DNA of 64,000 bases from Actinomycetota bacterium (GCA_021325455.1 JAJPHD010000018.1:39838-103837), one strand, 5' to 3'; numbered from the stretch's first letter, positions 7,200-16,799 are shown. Notes: a model not told the origin generated them from the sequence alone. Numbers and translations: made by a program.

Positions 7200-9539
7200 A
7201 TGCTGCCAGGCGGCAAACGGATCCCTTTCTTTCGCCGCCAGCGCGGTCGGTTCCTGAGGTCCATGGCCCCGGTGGGCGCCTTGGCGGTGGCCATGCTGGC
7301 TGCGGCGACGGCCGCCATGCCGGCCGCTTCAGCCGATGCCGGGCCGGCCGCTTCCGCTGGGAGGGCGGCGGCCCCGTCCCCGGCTGCCACGGCCCCGGGG
7401 GTGGCTCCGGCCGAGGGCTGGAAGGTCCTGCGCTACGGGGCCGAGCAGTTCGAGGTGCCAGCCAGCTGGCCCGTGTACGACCTGGCCACCCATCCCCGGA
7501 CCTGCGTCCTCATGGACCGCCACGCCGTCTACGAGGGTTTGCCCGGCCCCGATCCTGCCTGTCCCGCCCAGGCCCTGGGGGTGACGGCCTCGGTCCAGGT
7601 CCAGCCCCTGGACTCCCTGGCCCGGGACCAGCAGGGACCCCATGTCGAGGGGGCCACCTTGGGGGGTCAGCCGGCCCTGGTCTCTCCCGCCTCCGGGGTC
7701 ACCCACCGCCTGGAGGCGGCCTTCCCTGAAGGCGGCGTGCTGGTCACCATCGCCTTCGGCGCCGACCGGGCCCTTGCCGAGGAGATACTGCGGAGCTTCA
7801 CCCCCGCGGGTTCCGCCACCGGCCCGGCCCGCGCTGGGCCGAGCGGCACCTCCTCCTCAGGGGCCACCCCGGGCGGTAGCTCGCCGGGCGGGGCCGCCAC
7901 GGCGCCCTCGACGGCAGCCACCTCGTCGGCAGCCACCTCGTCGGCAGCCACCTCGACTGCATCGACCTACCAGGCCGCCTTCGCCAGTGGGACCTCGCTG
8001 GCTCCCACCCAGGACATTGGCCCGGTCACCTACACCGGCAAGGGTTTCGATCCCTGCCAGGCCCCCTCGGAGTCCTCCATGAACGCATGGAAGTCCTCGC
8101 CCTACCGGGCCGTGGGGGTCTACATCGGGGGAGCCAACCGGGCCTGCGGCGACGGCCCTCTCTCGGCCACCTGGGTGAAGGACGAGGTGACCTCGGGCTG
8201 GAGCATCTGGCCCATGTACGTGGGCCTCCAGGCTCCCTGCAACTCCTCCCTCGGCTTCGCCACCATGAGCTGGAAGACCACCACGGCCGCAAGTCAGGGG
8301 AAGACCAGCGCCGAGAACGCCGTCTCGGATGCCGAGAACTTCGCCATGGGCAAGGGCACCCCCATCTACTTCGACATGGAGTCCTACGACAACGCCGACT
8401 CCTCCTGCTCCAAGGCGGTCATCGCCTTCACCAAGGCCTGGAGCACCGAGCTGAGCCAGCTCGGCTACGTCTCGGGCTTCTACAGCTCGGCGGCGACCGG
8501 GGTGCAGGACATGGTGAAGATCTATGGACAGTCCGGCACCCCTGAGGAGATCGACTTCGCCGAGTGGAACGGCCAGGCCACCACCTCCACCAGCTACATC
8601 CCTGCCGGGGACTGGGCCAGCCACCAGCGGATCCACCAGTACCAGGGCAACGTGACCCAGAGCTGGGGCGGGGTCAGGATCAACATCGACCAGGACTATG
8701 CCGACGCCCGGCTGGTGGGGTCGCCTCCCGACCCGGGCAGCGGGCTCACCCCGGGGGCGGCCCAGTCATCGAACGGAGAGGAGCTGGTGGCGGTAACCGC
8801 CCCGGACGGTTCGGTCGAGGTCACGGTGTGGACCCCTTCTCAGGGATGGACCCCCACCTGGGACATCGGGGGCCGGGTGATCGGGGGCCCAGCGGTGGCC
8901 TCTCCGGGGTCGGGGGAGTTCGACGTGTTCGCCCGGGGCACCGACAACGCCGTGTGGGAGAGGCGGGATGTCAACGGGTCCTGGTCCCCATGGACCTCGC
9001 TCGGGGGAACGGTCACGGCCAAGCCCGGGGCCGCGGCGTCAGGGACCAGCGTGTACGTCGTGGCCCGGGGTACCGACGGGGCGGTATGGGAGCGCCAGGC
9101 CGACACGGCCTCGCCCTGGGTCAGCATGGGGGGCAAGCTGAGGTCCGGAACGGGTCCCGCGGCGGCCTACGTCACAGGTGGCGGGGGGCTCACGCCCGTG
9201 GCCGTGGGCACCGACTCCCAGGTCTGGGGGGACCAGATGGGCGTCTGGGGCGATCTGGAAGGGGACCCGGTGGGGGACCCGGGAGCCTCGAGCACCGCGT
9301 CCAGCCATCTGGAGGTCTTCGCCACCTTCGGTGACCAGGCCCTCTGGCACCGCTGGTGGAACCCCACCCAGGGCTGGACGGCGTGGTACTCGCAGTGGGG
9401 CCGCCTGACCAGCGGGCCGGCGGCAGCCGTGTACCCCGGCTCGGGGCGAGAGGACGTGTTCGGCCTGGGTGCTGACGGCCGGCTGTGGTACAAGACCTCC
9501 ATCGACGGGTCCTGGGGGAGCTGGGAGCTGGCCGGCTGA
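7200..9539 (+). CDS. Secreted DUF1906 (glycoside-hydrolase-like) protein with lectin-like propeller repeats
   Basis: 779 residues. The ATG at 7200 is chosen because GGAGGTG (7187-7193) sits six bases before it; TTG 7185 is an in-frame but weaker alternative. Layout: an N-terminal basic/hydrophobic secretion signal (to about residue 45), an uncharacterised domain (about 75-200), an Ala/Ser/Thr/Pro linker (about 200-255), and a DUF1906 Rv2525c-like glycoside-hydrolase-like domain (about 270-505, with KGFDPCQAPS, VGVYIGGANRACG, PIYFDMESYD). The C-terminal 260 residues hold repeated blades such as FARGTDNAVWERR and VARGTDGAVWER, typical of PLL/tachylectin-type sugar-binding propellers. It probably acts on or binds cell-surface glycan outside the cell. 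Its link to the nucleoside genes is only positional. Confidence 0.85.
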   Translation: MLPGGKRIPFFRRQRGRFLRSMAPVGALAVAMLAAATAAMPAASADAGPAASAGRAAAPSPAATAPGVAPAEGWKVLRYGAEQFEVPASWPVYDLATHPRTCVLMDRHAVYEGLPGPDPACPAQALGVTASVQVQPLDSLARDQQGPHVEGATLGGQPALVSPASGVTHRLEAAFPEGGVLVTIAFGADRALAEEILRSFTPAGSATGPARAGPSGTSSSGATPGGSSPGGAATAPSTAATSSAATSSAATSTASTYQAAFASGTSLAPTQDIGPVTYTGKGFDPCQAPSESSMNAWKSSPYRAVGVYIGGANRACGDGPLSATWVKDEVTSGWSIWPMYVGLQAPCNSSLGFATMSWKTTTAASQGKTSAENAVSDAENFAMGKGTPIYFDMESYDNADSSCSKAVIAFTKAWSTELSQLGYVSGFYSSAATGVQDMVKIYGQSGTPEEIDFAEWNGQATTSTSYIPAGDWASHQRIHQYQGNVTQSWGGVRINIDQDYADARLVGSPPDPGSGLTPGAAQSSNGEELVAVTAPDGSVEVTVWTPSQGWTPTWDIGGRVIGGPAVASPGSGEFDVFARGTDNAVWERRDVNGSWSPWTSLGGTVTAKPGAAASGTSVYVVARGTDGAVWERQADTASPWVSMGGKLRSGTGPAAAYVTGGGGLTPVAVGTDSQVWGDQMGVWGDLEGDPVGDPGASSTASSHLEVFATFGDQALWHRWWNPTQGWTAWYSQWGRLTSGPAAAVYPGSGREDVFGLGADGRLWYKTSIDGSWGSWELAG
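7914..7958 (+). repeat. Three tandem 15-bp units in linker
   Basis: The unit GCAGCCACCTCGTCG is present three times in a row (the third differs at its end). It encodes AATSS repeats in the flexible linker before the DUF1906 domain. It is likely a slippage-prone low-complexity linker. Confidence 0.8.
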
Positions 9540-9542
9540 GGT

Positions 9543-10817
9543 TCATCCCCCCACGCGCTCGAGCACCCAGGGAGCGGGGTCGGGCGGCTCGGGGCCTATC
9601 TCGATCCCGCCGCCCAGGGCCTCCTCCGCCCGCTGGAAGCGGCGGGGGTCGCTGGTGTGCAGCTCCAGCAGGGGCTGGCCCTCCACCACCTGCTCGCCGG
9701 GGCGGGCCCGGCACACCACCCCGGCAGCGGGGTCCACTGGGTCCTCCTTGCGGGCCCGGCCGGCGCCGAGCCTCCACGCCGCCACGCCCACGGCCCTGGC
9801 GTCGAGCGCCCGCAGCCACCCTGCCTGCCCGGCCCTCACGGTCCGGCGGTGGGGTGCGGCGGGAAGGGGGGCGTCGGGGTCCCCGCCCTGGGAGGCCACC
9901 AGGGCCCGCCATCGCTCCAGGGCCGCTCCGCTGCGGAGCCGCTCCTCGGCCCGATCCGGGGGGAGGCCGGCCAGGGCCAGCATCTCCCTGGCCAGCGAGA
10001 GCGTGACCTCGACCAGAGGGTCGGAGGGCGGCCTCTCACCGGACAGCACGGCGAGCGCCTCAGCCACCTCCAAGGCGTTGCCCGCCGCCCTCCCCAGGGG
10101 GGCGTCCATGCGGGTGAGGAGCGCCGTCGTCCTCACCCCGGCCTCGCTGCCCAGGCCCACCATGGTCTCGGCCAGCCGGCGGGCGGTGTCCCGGTCGGGG
10201 AGGAAGGCTCCCGAGCCCACCTTCACGTCGAGGACCAGGGCACCGGTGCCCTCGGCGATCTTCTTGGACATGATGGAGCTGGCTATGAGGGGGACCGACT
10301 CCACCGTGGCCGTCACGTCCCGCAGGGCATAGAGGCGGCGGTCGGCGGGGGCCAGGCCGGGACCGGCGGCACAGATGACGCACCCCACCTTGGCGAGCAC
10401 CGACAGGGTCTCCTCGGGCGAGAGGTCCACCCGCATCCCGGGTATGGCCTCGAGCTTGTCCAGCGTCCCCCCCGTGTGCCCGAGACCCCGGCCCGAGAGC
10501 TGGGGAACTGCCGCCCCGCACGCCGCAACCAGGGGAGCGAGGATGAGGGAGACGGTGTCACCCACCCCCCCGGTGGAGTGCTTGTCCACGGTAGGCCGGC
10601 CAAGGCCCTGGAGGGAGAGCCTCTCCCCGGAATCCACCATCGCCGCGGTCTGGGCGGCCAGCTCAGCGGCGTTCATGCCCCGCCAAAGCACTGCCATGAG
10701 GAGGGCTGCCACCTGCTCGTCGGGAACCGCCCCCGCCGCGTAGGACCCCACCCACCAGCGGATCTGCTCGGGGGAGAGGGCCAGGCCGTCGCGCTTGGCC
10801 CTGATGATGTCGACCAT
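9543..10817 (-). CDS. deoA: Thymidine (pyrimidine nucleoside) phosphorylase
   Basis: 424-residue enzyme that cleaves thymidine or deoxyuridine with phosphate to the base plus deoxyribose-1-phosphate. It carries the phosphate-binding motif DKHSTGGVGD and the family signature SGRGLGHTGGTLDKLE. The start at ATG 10817 (MVDIIRAKRDG) is preferred because it matches the usual family N-terminus and has a GGGGAGG upstream; ATG 10838 would add seven residues. It lies just downstream of cdd on the same strand, so the two are one operon. Its stop is three bases from that of the DUF1906 gene coming the other way. Confidence 0.95.
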   Translation of the reverse strand: MVDIIRAKRDGLALSPEQIRWWVGSYAAGAVPDEQVAALLMAVLWRGMNAAELAAQTAAMVDSGERLSLQGLGRPTVDKHSTGGVGDTVSLILAPLVAACGAAVPQLSGRGLGHTGGTLDKLEAIPGMRVDLSPEETLSVLAKVGCVICAAGPGLAPADRRLYALRDVTATVESVPLIASSIMSKKIAEGTGALVLDVKVGSGAFLPDRDTARRLAETMVGLGSEAGVRTTALLTRMDAPLGRAAGNALEVAEALAVLSGERPPSDPLVEVTLSLAREMLALAGLPPDRAEERLRSGAALERWRALVASQGGDPDAPLPAAPHRRTVRAGQAGWLRALDARAVGVAAWRLGAGRARKEDPVDPAAGVVCRARPGEQVVEGQPLLELHTSDPRRFQRAEEALGGGIEIGPEPPDPAPWVLERVGG

Positions 10818-10845
10818 GTCGAAGCCCGCCTCCCCCATGGTGGTC

Positions 10846-11265
10846 TCAGGGTTCCCGGCGGCTGGCCAGGTCGGCGGGCGTGAAGGCCTCGGGGAGGAGG
10901 GCCGCCAGCGTCTGGGGCCCCTGGGCCGTGTCCACCCGGAGCTCGGCGCCGCCCGCCTCCCAGAGCACCTGGCGGCAGCGCCCGCAGGGCAGCAGCGGCA
11001 GGCCGTCGGCTGCGACGACGCTCACCGCCCACAGGCGTCCTCCCCCGCTGGCGTGGAGGGCGCTCACCAGCCCGCACTCAGCGCAGAGGGTCAACCCGTA
11101 GGAGGCGTTCTCCACGTTGCACCCGGTGATGACCCGTCCATCCCGGGTCAGCCCGGCCGCTCCCACGGAGAGCCCTGAGTAGGGGGCATAGGCCCGCTTG
11201 GCAGCCCGTATGGCGGTCTCCCGCAGTCCGGGCCAGTCGATCTCGTCCGCGACCGATGGAGACAC
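10846..11265 (-). CDS. cdd: Cytidine deaminase
   Basis: 139-residue zinc enzyme that deaminates cytidine and deoxycytidine to (deoxy)uridine. The zinc/catalytic motif CAEC (Cys61, Glu63) and PCGRCRQ (Cys94, Cys97) are intact, with CNVENASYG before them; the length is normal for the tetrameric form. The start is GTG 11265, since no ATG is available in frame. A -10-like TAGCTT (complement of 11273-11278) lies seven bases upstream, which implies a leaderless mRNA. It is first gene of a cdd-deoA unit and is divergent from the nucleoside importer genes. Confidence 0.95.
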   Translation of the reverse strand: MSPSVADEIDWPGLRETAIRAAKRAYAPYSGLSVGAAGLTRDGRVITGCNVENASYGLTLCAECGLVSALHASGGGRLWAVSVVAADGLPLLPCGRCRQVLWEAGGAELRVDTAQGPQTLAALLPEAFTPADLASRREP

Positions 11266-11272
11266 TTTGTTG

Positions 11273-11278
11273 AAGCTA
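11273..11278 (-). promoter_or_regulatory. -10 box of cdd-deoA (leaderless)
   Basis: On the minus strand TAGCTT is followed by seven bases and then the GTG start of cdd. No Shine-Dalgarno is present. This is one of several identical arrangements in the window. Confidence 0.5.
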
Positions 11279-11340
11279 ACATGTGCCGCCGTCGCAGGGA
11301 GGGTCCGAGGGGCCGTCAGGCCCGGAGAGGGGACGATGAG

Positions 11341-12468
11341 GTGCCGACAACCCGACGGGTAGTGACGGGGCTGGCAGTGGTCGCTCTGGCCGCCACGGCC
11401 TGTGGAGGGGGGACGGCGCTGAAGGCCAAGAGCTCCTCGACCTCCAAGGCAACCAGCTCCTCCACCAGCGCCGCGGCCGCTCCGTCCGCCAAGTCCGGTT
11501 TCAAGGCCTGCATGGTGACCGACACGGGGGGCATCGACGACCGCTCGTTCAACGCCTCGGCCTGGCAGGGGCTCCAGGAGGCCCATGCCGCCAACCCCAA
11601 GGTGCACATCACCTACCTGCAGTCGACCTCTCAGTCGGACTACGTCCCCAACATCACGACCTTCATCAACCAGCACTGCAACCTCATCGTGACGGTGGGG
11701 TTCCTCATGGCCACGGCGACCCAGCAGGCCGCCAAGGCCCACCCCAACCAGAAGTTCGCCATCGTGGACAACGAGTACAGCCCCCCCATCAAGAACGTTC
11801 GGGCCCTCCTCTACGACACCGCCGACGATGCCTTCCTCGGCGGCTATCTGGCCGCCGGCATGACCAGGACCGGAACCGTGGCCACCTACGGGGGCGAGGA
11901 CTTCTCCACCGTCACCATCTACATGGACGGGTTCTGGGACGGGGTGCAGTACTACGACGCCCAGCACCATGCCCACGTGAAGGTCCTGGGCTGGAACGAG
12001 AAGACCCAGCACGGGATCTTCGTGGGGAGTTTCACGGACCAGTCCAAGGCCGAGGACATCACCAATGCCTTCATCCAGCAGGGAGCGGACATCATCTTCC
12101 CGGTGGCCGGTGACGACGGGCTCGGCACGGTGGCGGCGGCCAAGGCGGCGCCCGCAGGCAAGGTGCATGTGCTGTGGGTCGACACCGACGGCTGCGTGAG
12201 CGACCCGCAGGGCTGCCCCTACTTCTATGCCAGCGTCACCAAGGGGATCGCCGCCTCGGTGAAGCAGGTGGCTCTCGAGACCTACGCCGGCCACTTCCAT
12301 GGTGGCAACTACATCGGGACCTTCAAGAACAACGGGATCGCCCTCATCTACGGCAAGGACCTGTCCAGCAAGATCCCGGCCTCCCTCAAGGCCCAGATCG
12401 CCCAGGTCAAGCAGGGGATCGAGTCCGGCAAGATCCCCGTGCCGTCGCCCAGCACGCCCAAGGTCTGA
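11341..12468 (+). CDS. BMP-family nucleoside-binding lipoprotein of an ABC importer
   Basis: 375 residues. It starts at GTG 11341, eight bases after a GGAGAGGGGA ribosome site. The signal peptide ends in lipobox LAATAC (Cys21), followed by a Ser/Thr-rich tether and the BMP/PnrA-like body: ACMVTDTGGIDDRSFN, then LIVTVGFLMATATQQAA. Such proteins (Bacillus YufN, Treponema PnrA) bind purine or pyrimidine nucleosides. It is the first gene of a four-gene importer operon divergent from cdd-deoA, so uptake and breakdown of nucleosides are probably co-controlled from the 11266-11340 gap. Confidence 0.93.
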   Translation: MPTTRRVVTGLAVVALAATACGGGTALKAKSSSTSKATSSSTSAAAAPSAKSGFKACMVTDTGGIDDRSFNASAWQGLQEAHAANPKVHITYLQSTSQSDYVPNITTFINQHCNLIVTVGFLMATATQQAAKAHPNQKFAIVDNEYSPPIKNVRALLYDTADDAFLGGYLAAGMTRTGTVATYGGEDFSTVTIYMDGFWDGVQYYDAQHHAHVKVLGWNEKTQHGIFVGSFTDQSKAEDITNAFIQQGADIIFPVAGDDGLGTVAAAKAAPAGKVHVLWVDTDGCVSDPQGCPYFYASVTKGIAASVKQVALETYAGHFHGGNYIGTFKNNGIALIYGKDLSSKIPASLKAQIAQVKQGIESGKIPVPSPSTPKV

Positions 12469-12517
12469 CCCGGGAGGGCGGAGAGGAGAACCTCCAGGTG
12501 CCCAGCAGGGACCGGCG

Positions 12518-14110
12518 GTGAGGCTCGAGCTGAGGGGGATCACCAAGCGCTTCGGCAGCCTCGTCGCCAACGACCACATCGACCTCACCATCGAGCCCGG
12601 TGAGATCCACGCCCTGCTCGGCGAGAACGGGGCGGGCAAGACGACGCTCATGAACGTCCTGTACGGCCTGACCCAGCCGGACGAGGGCCAGATAGTGGTG
12701 GACGGCGAGCCCGTCAGGTTCCGCACGCCCGGGCATGCCATCCGGGCCGGCATAGGCATGGTGCACCAGCACTTCATGCTGATCCCCGTCTTCACCGTGG
12801 CCGAGAACGTCATGCTGGGCGTGGAGAGGACCAAGCGCCTGGGCTTCCTCGACCGGCGCCGGGCCCGGCGGGACGTGCAGGAGCTCTCCAAGCGCTACGG
12901 GCTGGCCGTGGACCCCGACGCCGTGGTGGAGGACCTGCCCGTGGGGGTCCAGCAAAGGGTGGAGATCATCAAGGCCCTGCTGCGGCAGGCCAACGTCCTC
13001 ATCCTGGACGAGCCCACCGCCGTGCTCACCCCCCAGGAGATCGAGGACCTCTTCGGCGTGATGCGCTCGCTCCGGGACAGCGGGCGCTCCATCGTGTTCA
13101 TCACCCACAAGCTGAAGGAGGTGAAGGCGGTTGCCGACCGGATAACGGTCATCCGGCGGGGGCGGGTCGTCACGACCACGACGCCCGCGGCAACGGAAGC
13201 CGAGCTGGCCTCCCTGATGGTGGGCCGCCCCGTGATGCTGCGGGTGGACAAGGGCCCCTCCCGTCCCGGTGCCCCCGTGCTCGAGGTGAGGGACCTGCGT
13301 GTGCTGGACGATCGCGGTCAGACAGTGGTGGACGGCGTCACCTTCGGTGTACGGGCGGGGGAGATCGTGGCCGTGGCAGGGGTGCAGGGGAACGGCCAGA
13401 CCGAGCTGACCGAGGCCATCATGGGCCTGCGGCCAGTGGCAGGAGGGTCCATCCGGGTGAACGGCCGGGAGATGGTCGGGCGCTCGCCGAGAGAGGTGCT
13501 GATGGCGGGGGTGGGCTATGTCCCCGAGGATCGTCAGCACGACGGCCTGATAGTGGACTTCTCTGTAGCCGACAACCTCATCTTGGACATGTACCACCGG
13601 CCGCCCTTCGCTTCCGGACCCTCCCTGCGGCCCCGCGTGGTGCAGGAGTCGGCCCGCCAGCGCAGCGAGGAGTTCGACGTGAGGCTGACCTCCATCGACG
13701 ACCCCGCCTCGGCCCTGTCGGGCGGCAACCAGCAGAAGCTGGTCCTCGCCCGGGAGCTGTCCCGCCCCATCCAGCTGTTCGTGGCGGCCCAGCCCACCAG
13801 GGGGGTCGACGTGGGGTCGACCGAGTTCCTCCACCGGCGCATCGTCCAGCAGCGGGACTCGGGTGTGGCGGTGCTCATCGTCTCCTCCGAGCTGGACGAG
13901 GTGATCTCGCTGGCTGACCGGATCGCGGTCATGTACCGGGGGAGGATCACCGGCATAGTGCCCCCCGACACGCCGAGGGAGCAGATTGGCTTGCTCATGG
14001 CCGGGGCCGGAGCCACCGGGGACGGAGCGGTGCCGCCGGGGAGGAGGCCGGCCGCCAGCGAGGGGAGCGTCGCCGTCGGGGAGGCCGAGCCCACGAGGCG
14101 GCCCCGGTGA
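12518..14110 (+). CDS. Nucleoside ABC importer, fused double ATP-binding subunit
   Basis: 530 residues with two nucleotide-binding domains in tandem (YufO/RbsA type). The first domain is canonical: Walker A GENGAGKTT at about 35-43, signature VGVQQRVEI, Walker B VLILDEPTAVLTP. The second is degenerate in the way usual for this family: GVQGNGQTE replaces Walker A, the signature LSGGNQQK is intact, and FVAAQPTRGVD stands for Walker B. So only the first site is likely fully active. The start is GTG 12518 with AGGGA about seven bases upstream. The stop overlaps the first permease start (GTGA, 14107-14110). Confidence 0.94.
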   Translation: MRLELRGITKRFGSLVANDHIDLTIEPGEIHALLGENGAGKTTLMNVLYGLTQPDEGQIVVDGEPVRFRTPGHAIRAGIGMVHQHFMLIPVFTVAENVMLGVERTKRLGFLDRRRARRDVQELSKRYGLAVDPDAVVEDLPVGVQQRVEIIKALLRQANVLILDEPTAVLTPQEIEDLFGVMRSLRDSGRSIVFITHKLKEVKAVADRITVIRRGRVVTTTTPAATEAELASLMVGRPVMLRVDKGPSRPGAPVLEVRDLRVLDDRGQTVVDGVTFGVRAGEIVAVAGVQGNGQTELTEAIMGLRPVAGGSIRVNGREMVGRSPREVLMAGVGYVPEDRQHDGLIVDFSVADNLILDMYHRPPFASGPSLRPRVVQESARQRSEEFDVRLTSIDDPASALSGGNQQKLVLARELSRPIQLFVAAQPTRGVDVGSTEFLHRRIVQQRDSGVAVLIVSSELDEVISLADRIAVMYRGRITGIVPPDTPREQIGLLMAGAGATGDGAVPPGRRPAASEGSVAVGEAEPTRRPR

Positions 14111-15399
14111 CCAGCACCGTCGCCACCGAGGAACGGGGGGGCCAGCTTCCCCCCCAGGGGGCGCGGCGGCCGTCGTTCGGGCGCTGGGGAAGGGCGTTCC
14201 TCGACGCTGCCAGGGAGGGCAACGCCGTGGTGGTCACGATCCTCGCCATCGTCGTGGCCCTCTTCATCGGAGCGCTGCTCATCGCCTTCTCCACCCCGAG
14301 CGTGGACCCGAAGTGGGCGCACTTCTTCTCCGATCCCGGCGGGGCCATCGTGGCGGCGGCCAAGGCGGTAGGCAACTCTTACTACGCCCTGTTCCAGGGG
14401 TGCATCGTGAGCCCCGCCACCATCAGTGCCTACCTGGCGGGCAAGCAACCCCTCTACCAGATCTTCTACCCGCTGTCGGAGACGGTGGTGGGCGCCACCC
14501 CCCTGATCCTGGCGTCACTGGCCGTCACGGTGTCGTTCCGGGCCGGGCTGTTCAACATCGGCGCCCAGGGACAGATCATCACCGGAGGCCTGCTCGGAGC
14601 ATGGATCGGCTTCGGCCTGAACCTGCCCCCGGGGATACACCAGATCGTGTGCCTGGTGGGCGGCTTCGTCGGGGGGGCCATCTGGGGCTGGCTGGCGGGA
14701 TGGCTCAAGGCCCGCACCGGAGCCCATGAGGTCATAACGACCATCATGCTCAACTACATCGCCATCAACCTGCTCACCTACCTCCTCAACACGCCCTGGT
14801 TCCAGGCCCCGGGCAGCACCTACTCCATCAGCGCCAATGTCGACCAGAGCGCGGTGCTGCCCCACCTGTTCGGGCCCAACCTGCGGCTCAACGCCGGCAT
14901 ATTCGTCGCCCTCCTGTGCGCCCTCGGCTGCGCCTGGCTGCTCAACCGGAGCACCATCGGCTTCGAGTTCAAGGCCGTGGGCCTCAACCCCGACGCGGCC
15001 CGTACCGCGGGGATGAGCGTGGCCAAGGTGGCCATACTCGTCATGATCATCTCCGGGGGCCTGGCCGGCCTGGCCGGGACGGCCCAGATACTGGGCACGG
15101 ACTTCAACGTGACCCCGGGCCTGGCCTCGGAGCTGGGCTTCACCGCCATCACCGTCTCCCTTCTCGGCCGGCTGGGGGTGGGGGGCACGGTCATGGCCGC
15201 CTTCCTCTTCGGGGCCCTCAACGCAGGGGGCACCCTCATGCAGGCGTCGACCGGGACGCCCGTGGACGTGGTCACGGTGATCCAGGCCATCATCGTCATG
15301 TTCATCGCCGCCCCGCCGCTCGTGCGCACGATCTTCCGCCTGCGCGGCTCACGGGAGGGCGGCGAGGGCCAGATGCTGTCGGCGGGGTGGGGAGGGTGA
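14107..15399 (+). CDS. Nucleoside ABC importer, permease 1
   Basis: 430-residue inner-membrane subunit of the BPD_transp_2 (YufP/RbsC-like) family with a long N-terminal extension and about nine to ten hydrophobic segments. FRAGLFNIGAQGQIITGG and AHEVITTIMLNYIA are typical family stretches. It is translationally coupled to the ATPase gene upstream (4-bp overlap) and to permease 2 downstream (GTG 15396 inside its TGA), so the three are made in fixed ratio. Confidence 0.93.
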   Translation: MTSTVATEERGGQLPPQGARRPSFGRWGRAFLDAAREGNAVVVTILAIVVALFIGALLIAFSTPSVDPKWAHFFSDPGGAIVAAAKAVGNSYYALFQGCIVSPATISAYLAGKQPLYQIFYPLSETVVGATPLILASLAVTVSFRAGLFNIGAQGQIITGGLLGAWIGFGLNLPPGIHQIVCLVGGFVGGAIWGWLAGWLKARTGAHEVITTIMLNYIAINLLTYLLNTPWFQAPGSTYSISANVDQSAVLPHLFGPNLRLNAGIFVALLCALGCAWLLNRSTIGFEFKAVGLNPDAARTAGMSVAKVAILVMIISGGLAGLAGTAQILGTDFNVTPGLASELGFTAITVSLLGRLGVGGTVMAAFLFGALNAGGTLMQASTGTPVDVVTVIQAIIVMFIAAPPLVRTIFRLRGSREGGEGQMLSAGWGG

Positions 15400-16703
15400 G
15401 CCTCTCCCTCGACGTCCGGCGCCTCTCCCGGCCCGGGGTCCTCGAGTCCCTATCCCGGGCCCGGGCCCGGGTGGTGACCAGGACGCGGGTCATAGGCGCC
15501 CTCTCGGTGGGGCTGGGCGTGGTCATGGTCCTCCCCTTCGGCCTCGGCACCAAGGCCGGCGAGATGGCCCTGCTGGGCCTGGCCGGGACCACCACCGCCG
15601 TGCACGTGCCGGACATGCCCGTGCCGGTGCGCCCGGTGTGCCTGGCCCTCGGGGCGGTGTGCATCCTGACCGGCCTGGCCCTGATGCCCCGCCCCCTCAG
15701 CCGCAAGGCCGGCAACCGGGTCCTCGGCGGGGTGCTGGTGCTGTTCGTGTTCTGCCTCATCTCGTGGGCCGCGGCGGGGTCCCACATGGACCTGGTGGGG
15801 CTGGGCAACGACACCCTGGTCCGCTCCATACCGCTCATCCTGGGTGCCCTGGCCGGCATCCTCTACGAGCGCTCGGGCGTCATCAACATCGCCATCGAGG
15901 GACAGCTGCTGGTGGGGGCCTTCGCCGGAGCCATCATCGGCAGCGCCATTGGGGACCTGTGGCTGGGGCTGGTGGGGGCTGCCGTCTCCGGAGCCCTCCT
16001 CGGTCTGCTCCTCGGCTACTTCTGCCTGCGCTACCTGGTGGACCAGGTCATCATGGGCGTGGTGCTGGACGTGTTCGCCCTCGGCATCACCAACTACCTC
16101 TACGACCGGCTGCTCGTCCCCTACCAGAACAGCCTGAACTCCCCGTCAGTGTTCCCCAACATCGCCGTGCCGGGCCTCTCCTCGATCCCCATCATCGGGC
16201 CCATATTCTTCGACGCCAACATCCTCCTCTACCTCTGCTACATCCTGCTCATCGTGGTCCACGTGGCCCTGTTCCACACCCGGTGGGGACTGCGGGTGCG
16301 GGCGGTGGGCGAGCACCCTCTGGCGGCCGACACCGTGGGCATCAAGGTCATCGCCACCCGCTACGGCAACATCATCCTGGGAGGGCTGATCGCCGGCCTG
16401 GGTGGCGCCTACTTCACGATCGGGTCGGTAGGGGCCTTCGGCAAGGACATATCCTCGGGCGACGGCTTCATCGCCCTGGCGGCGGTCATCTTCGGCGGCT
16501 GGCGGCCGGCCGGAGCGCTCCTTGCCGCCCTGCTCTTCGGGTTCGCGGACGCTTTGCAGAACATCCTCGGGATCCTGGGCGCCCCCATACCCTCGGAGTT
16601 CCTGCTCATGGCTCCCTACCTGGCCACCATCCTCGCTGTGGCCGGCCTGGTGGGCAAGGTGCGACCGCCCGGGGCGGACGGGAAGCCCTACGTGAAGTCC
16701 TGA
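15396..16703 (+). CDS. Nucleoside ABC importer, permease 2
   Basis: 435-residue partner permease (YufQ-like). Hydrophobic segments begin near residue 28; ERSGVINIAIEGQLLVGAF is the family motif, matching FRAGLFNIGAQGQ of permease 1. GVNGDG-type loops are replaced by ISSGDGFIALAAVIFGGWRP. The N-terminal 110 residues contain an extra pair of membrane spans ahead of the core. The GTG 15396 start overlaps the previous stop. It is the last gene of the importer operon. Confidence 0.93.
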   Translation: MSLSLDVRRLSRPGVLESLSRARARVVTRTRVIGALSVGLGVVMVLPFGLGTKAGEMALLGLAGTTTAVHVPDMPVPVRPVCLALGAVCILTGLALMPRPLSRKAGNRVLGGVLVLFVFCLISWAAAGSHMDLVGLGNDTLVRSIPLILGALAGILYERSGVINIAIEGQLLVGAFAGAIIGSAIGDLWLGLVGAAVSGALLGLLLGYFCLRYLVDQVIMGVVLDVFALGITNYLYDRLLVPYQNSLNSPSVFPNIAVPGLSSIPIIGPIFFDANILLYLCYILLIVVHVALFHTRWGLRVRAVGEHPLAADTVGIKVIATRYGNIILGGLIAGLGGAYFTIGSVGAFGKDISSGDGFIALAAVIFGGWRPAGALLAALLFGFADALQNILGILGAPIPSEFLLMAPYLATILAVAGLVGKVRPPGADGKPYVKS

Positions 16704-16799
16704 GCAGCTAGCAGCCCAAGCCCCTCTCCACCCGTCGCCGTGCGCCCCGGTTGTGGCACGCTGGCGGGGGCGGTCACCTGGCGGGATCAGGAGGCAGGC

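Noticed and set aside
7870..7960. Possible CRISPR or satellite repeat
   Set aside because: In-frame 15-bp linker repeats without spacers.
12498..12521. 7-codon GTG mini-ORF before the nucleoside ATPase gene
   Set aside because: No promoter or conserved feature; probably chance overlap of GTG and TGA.
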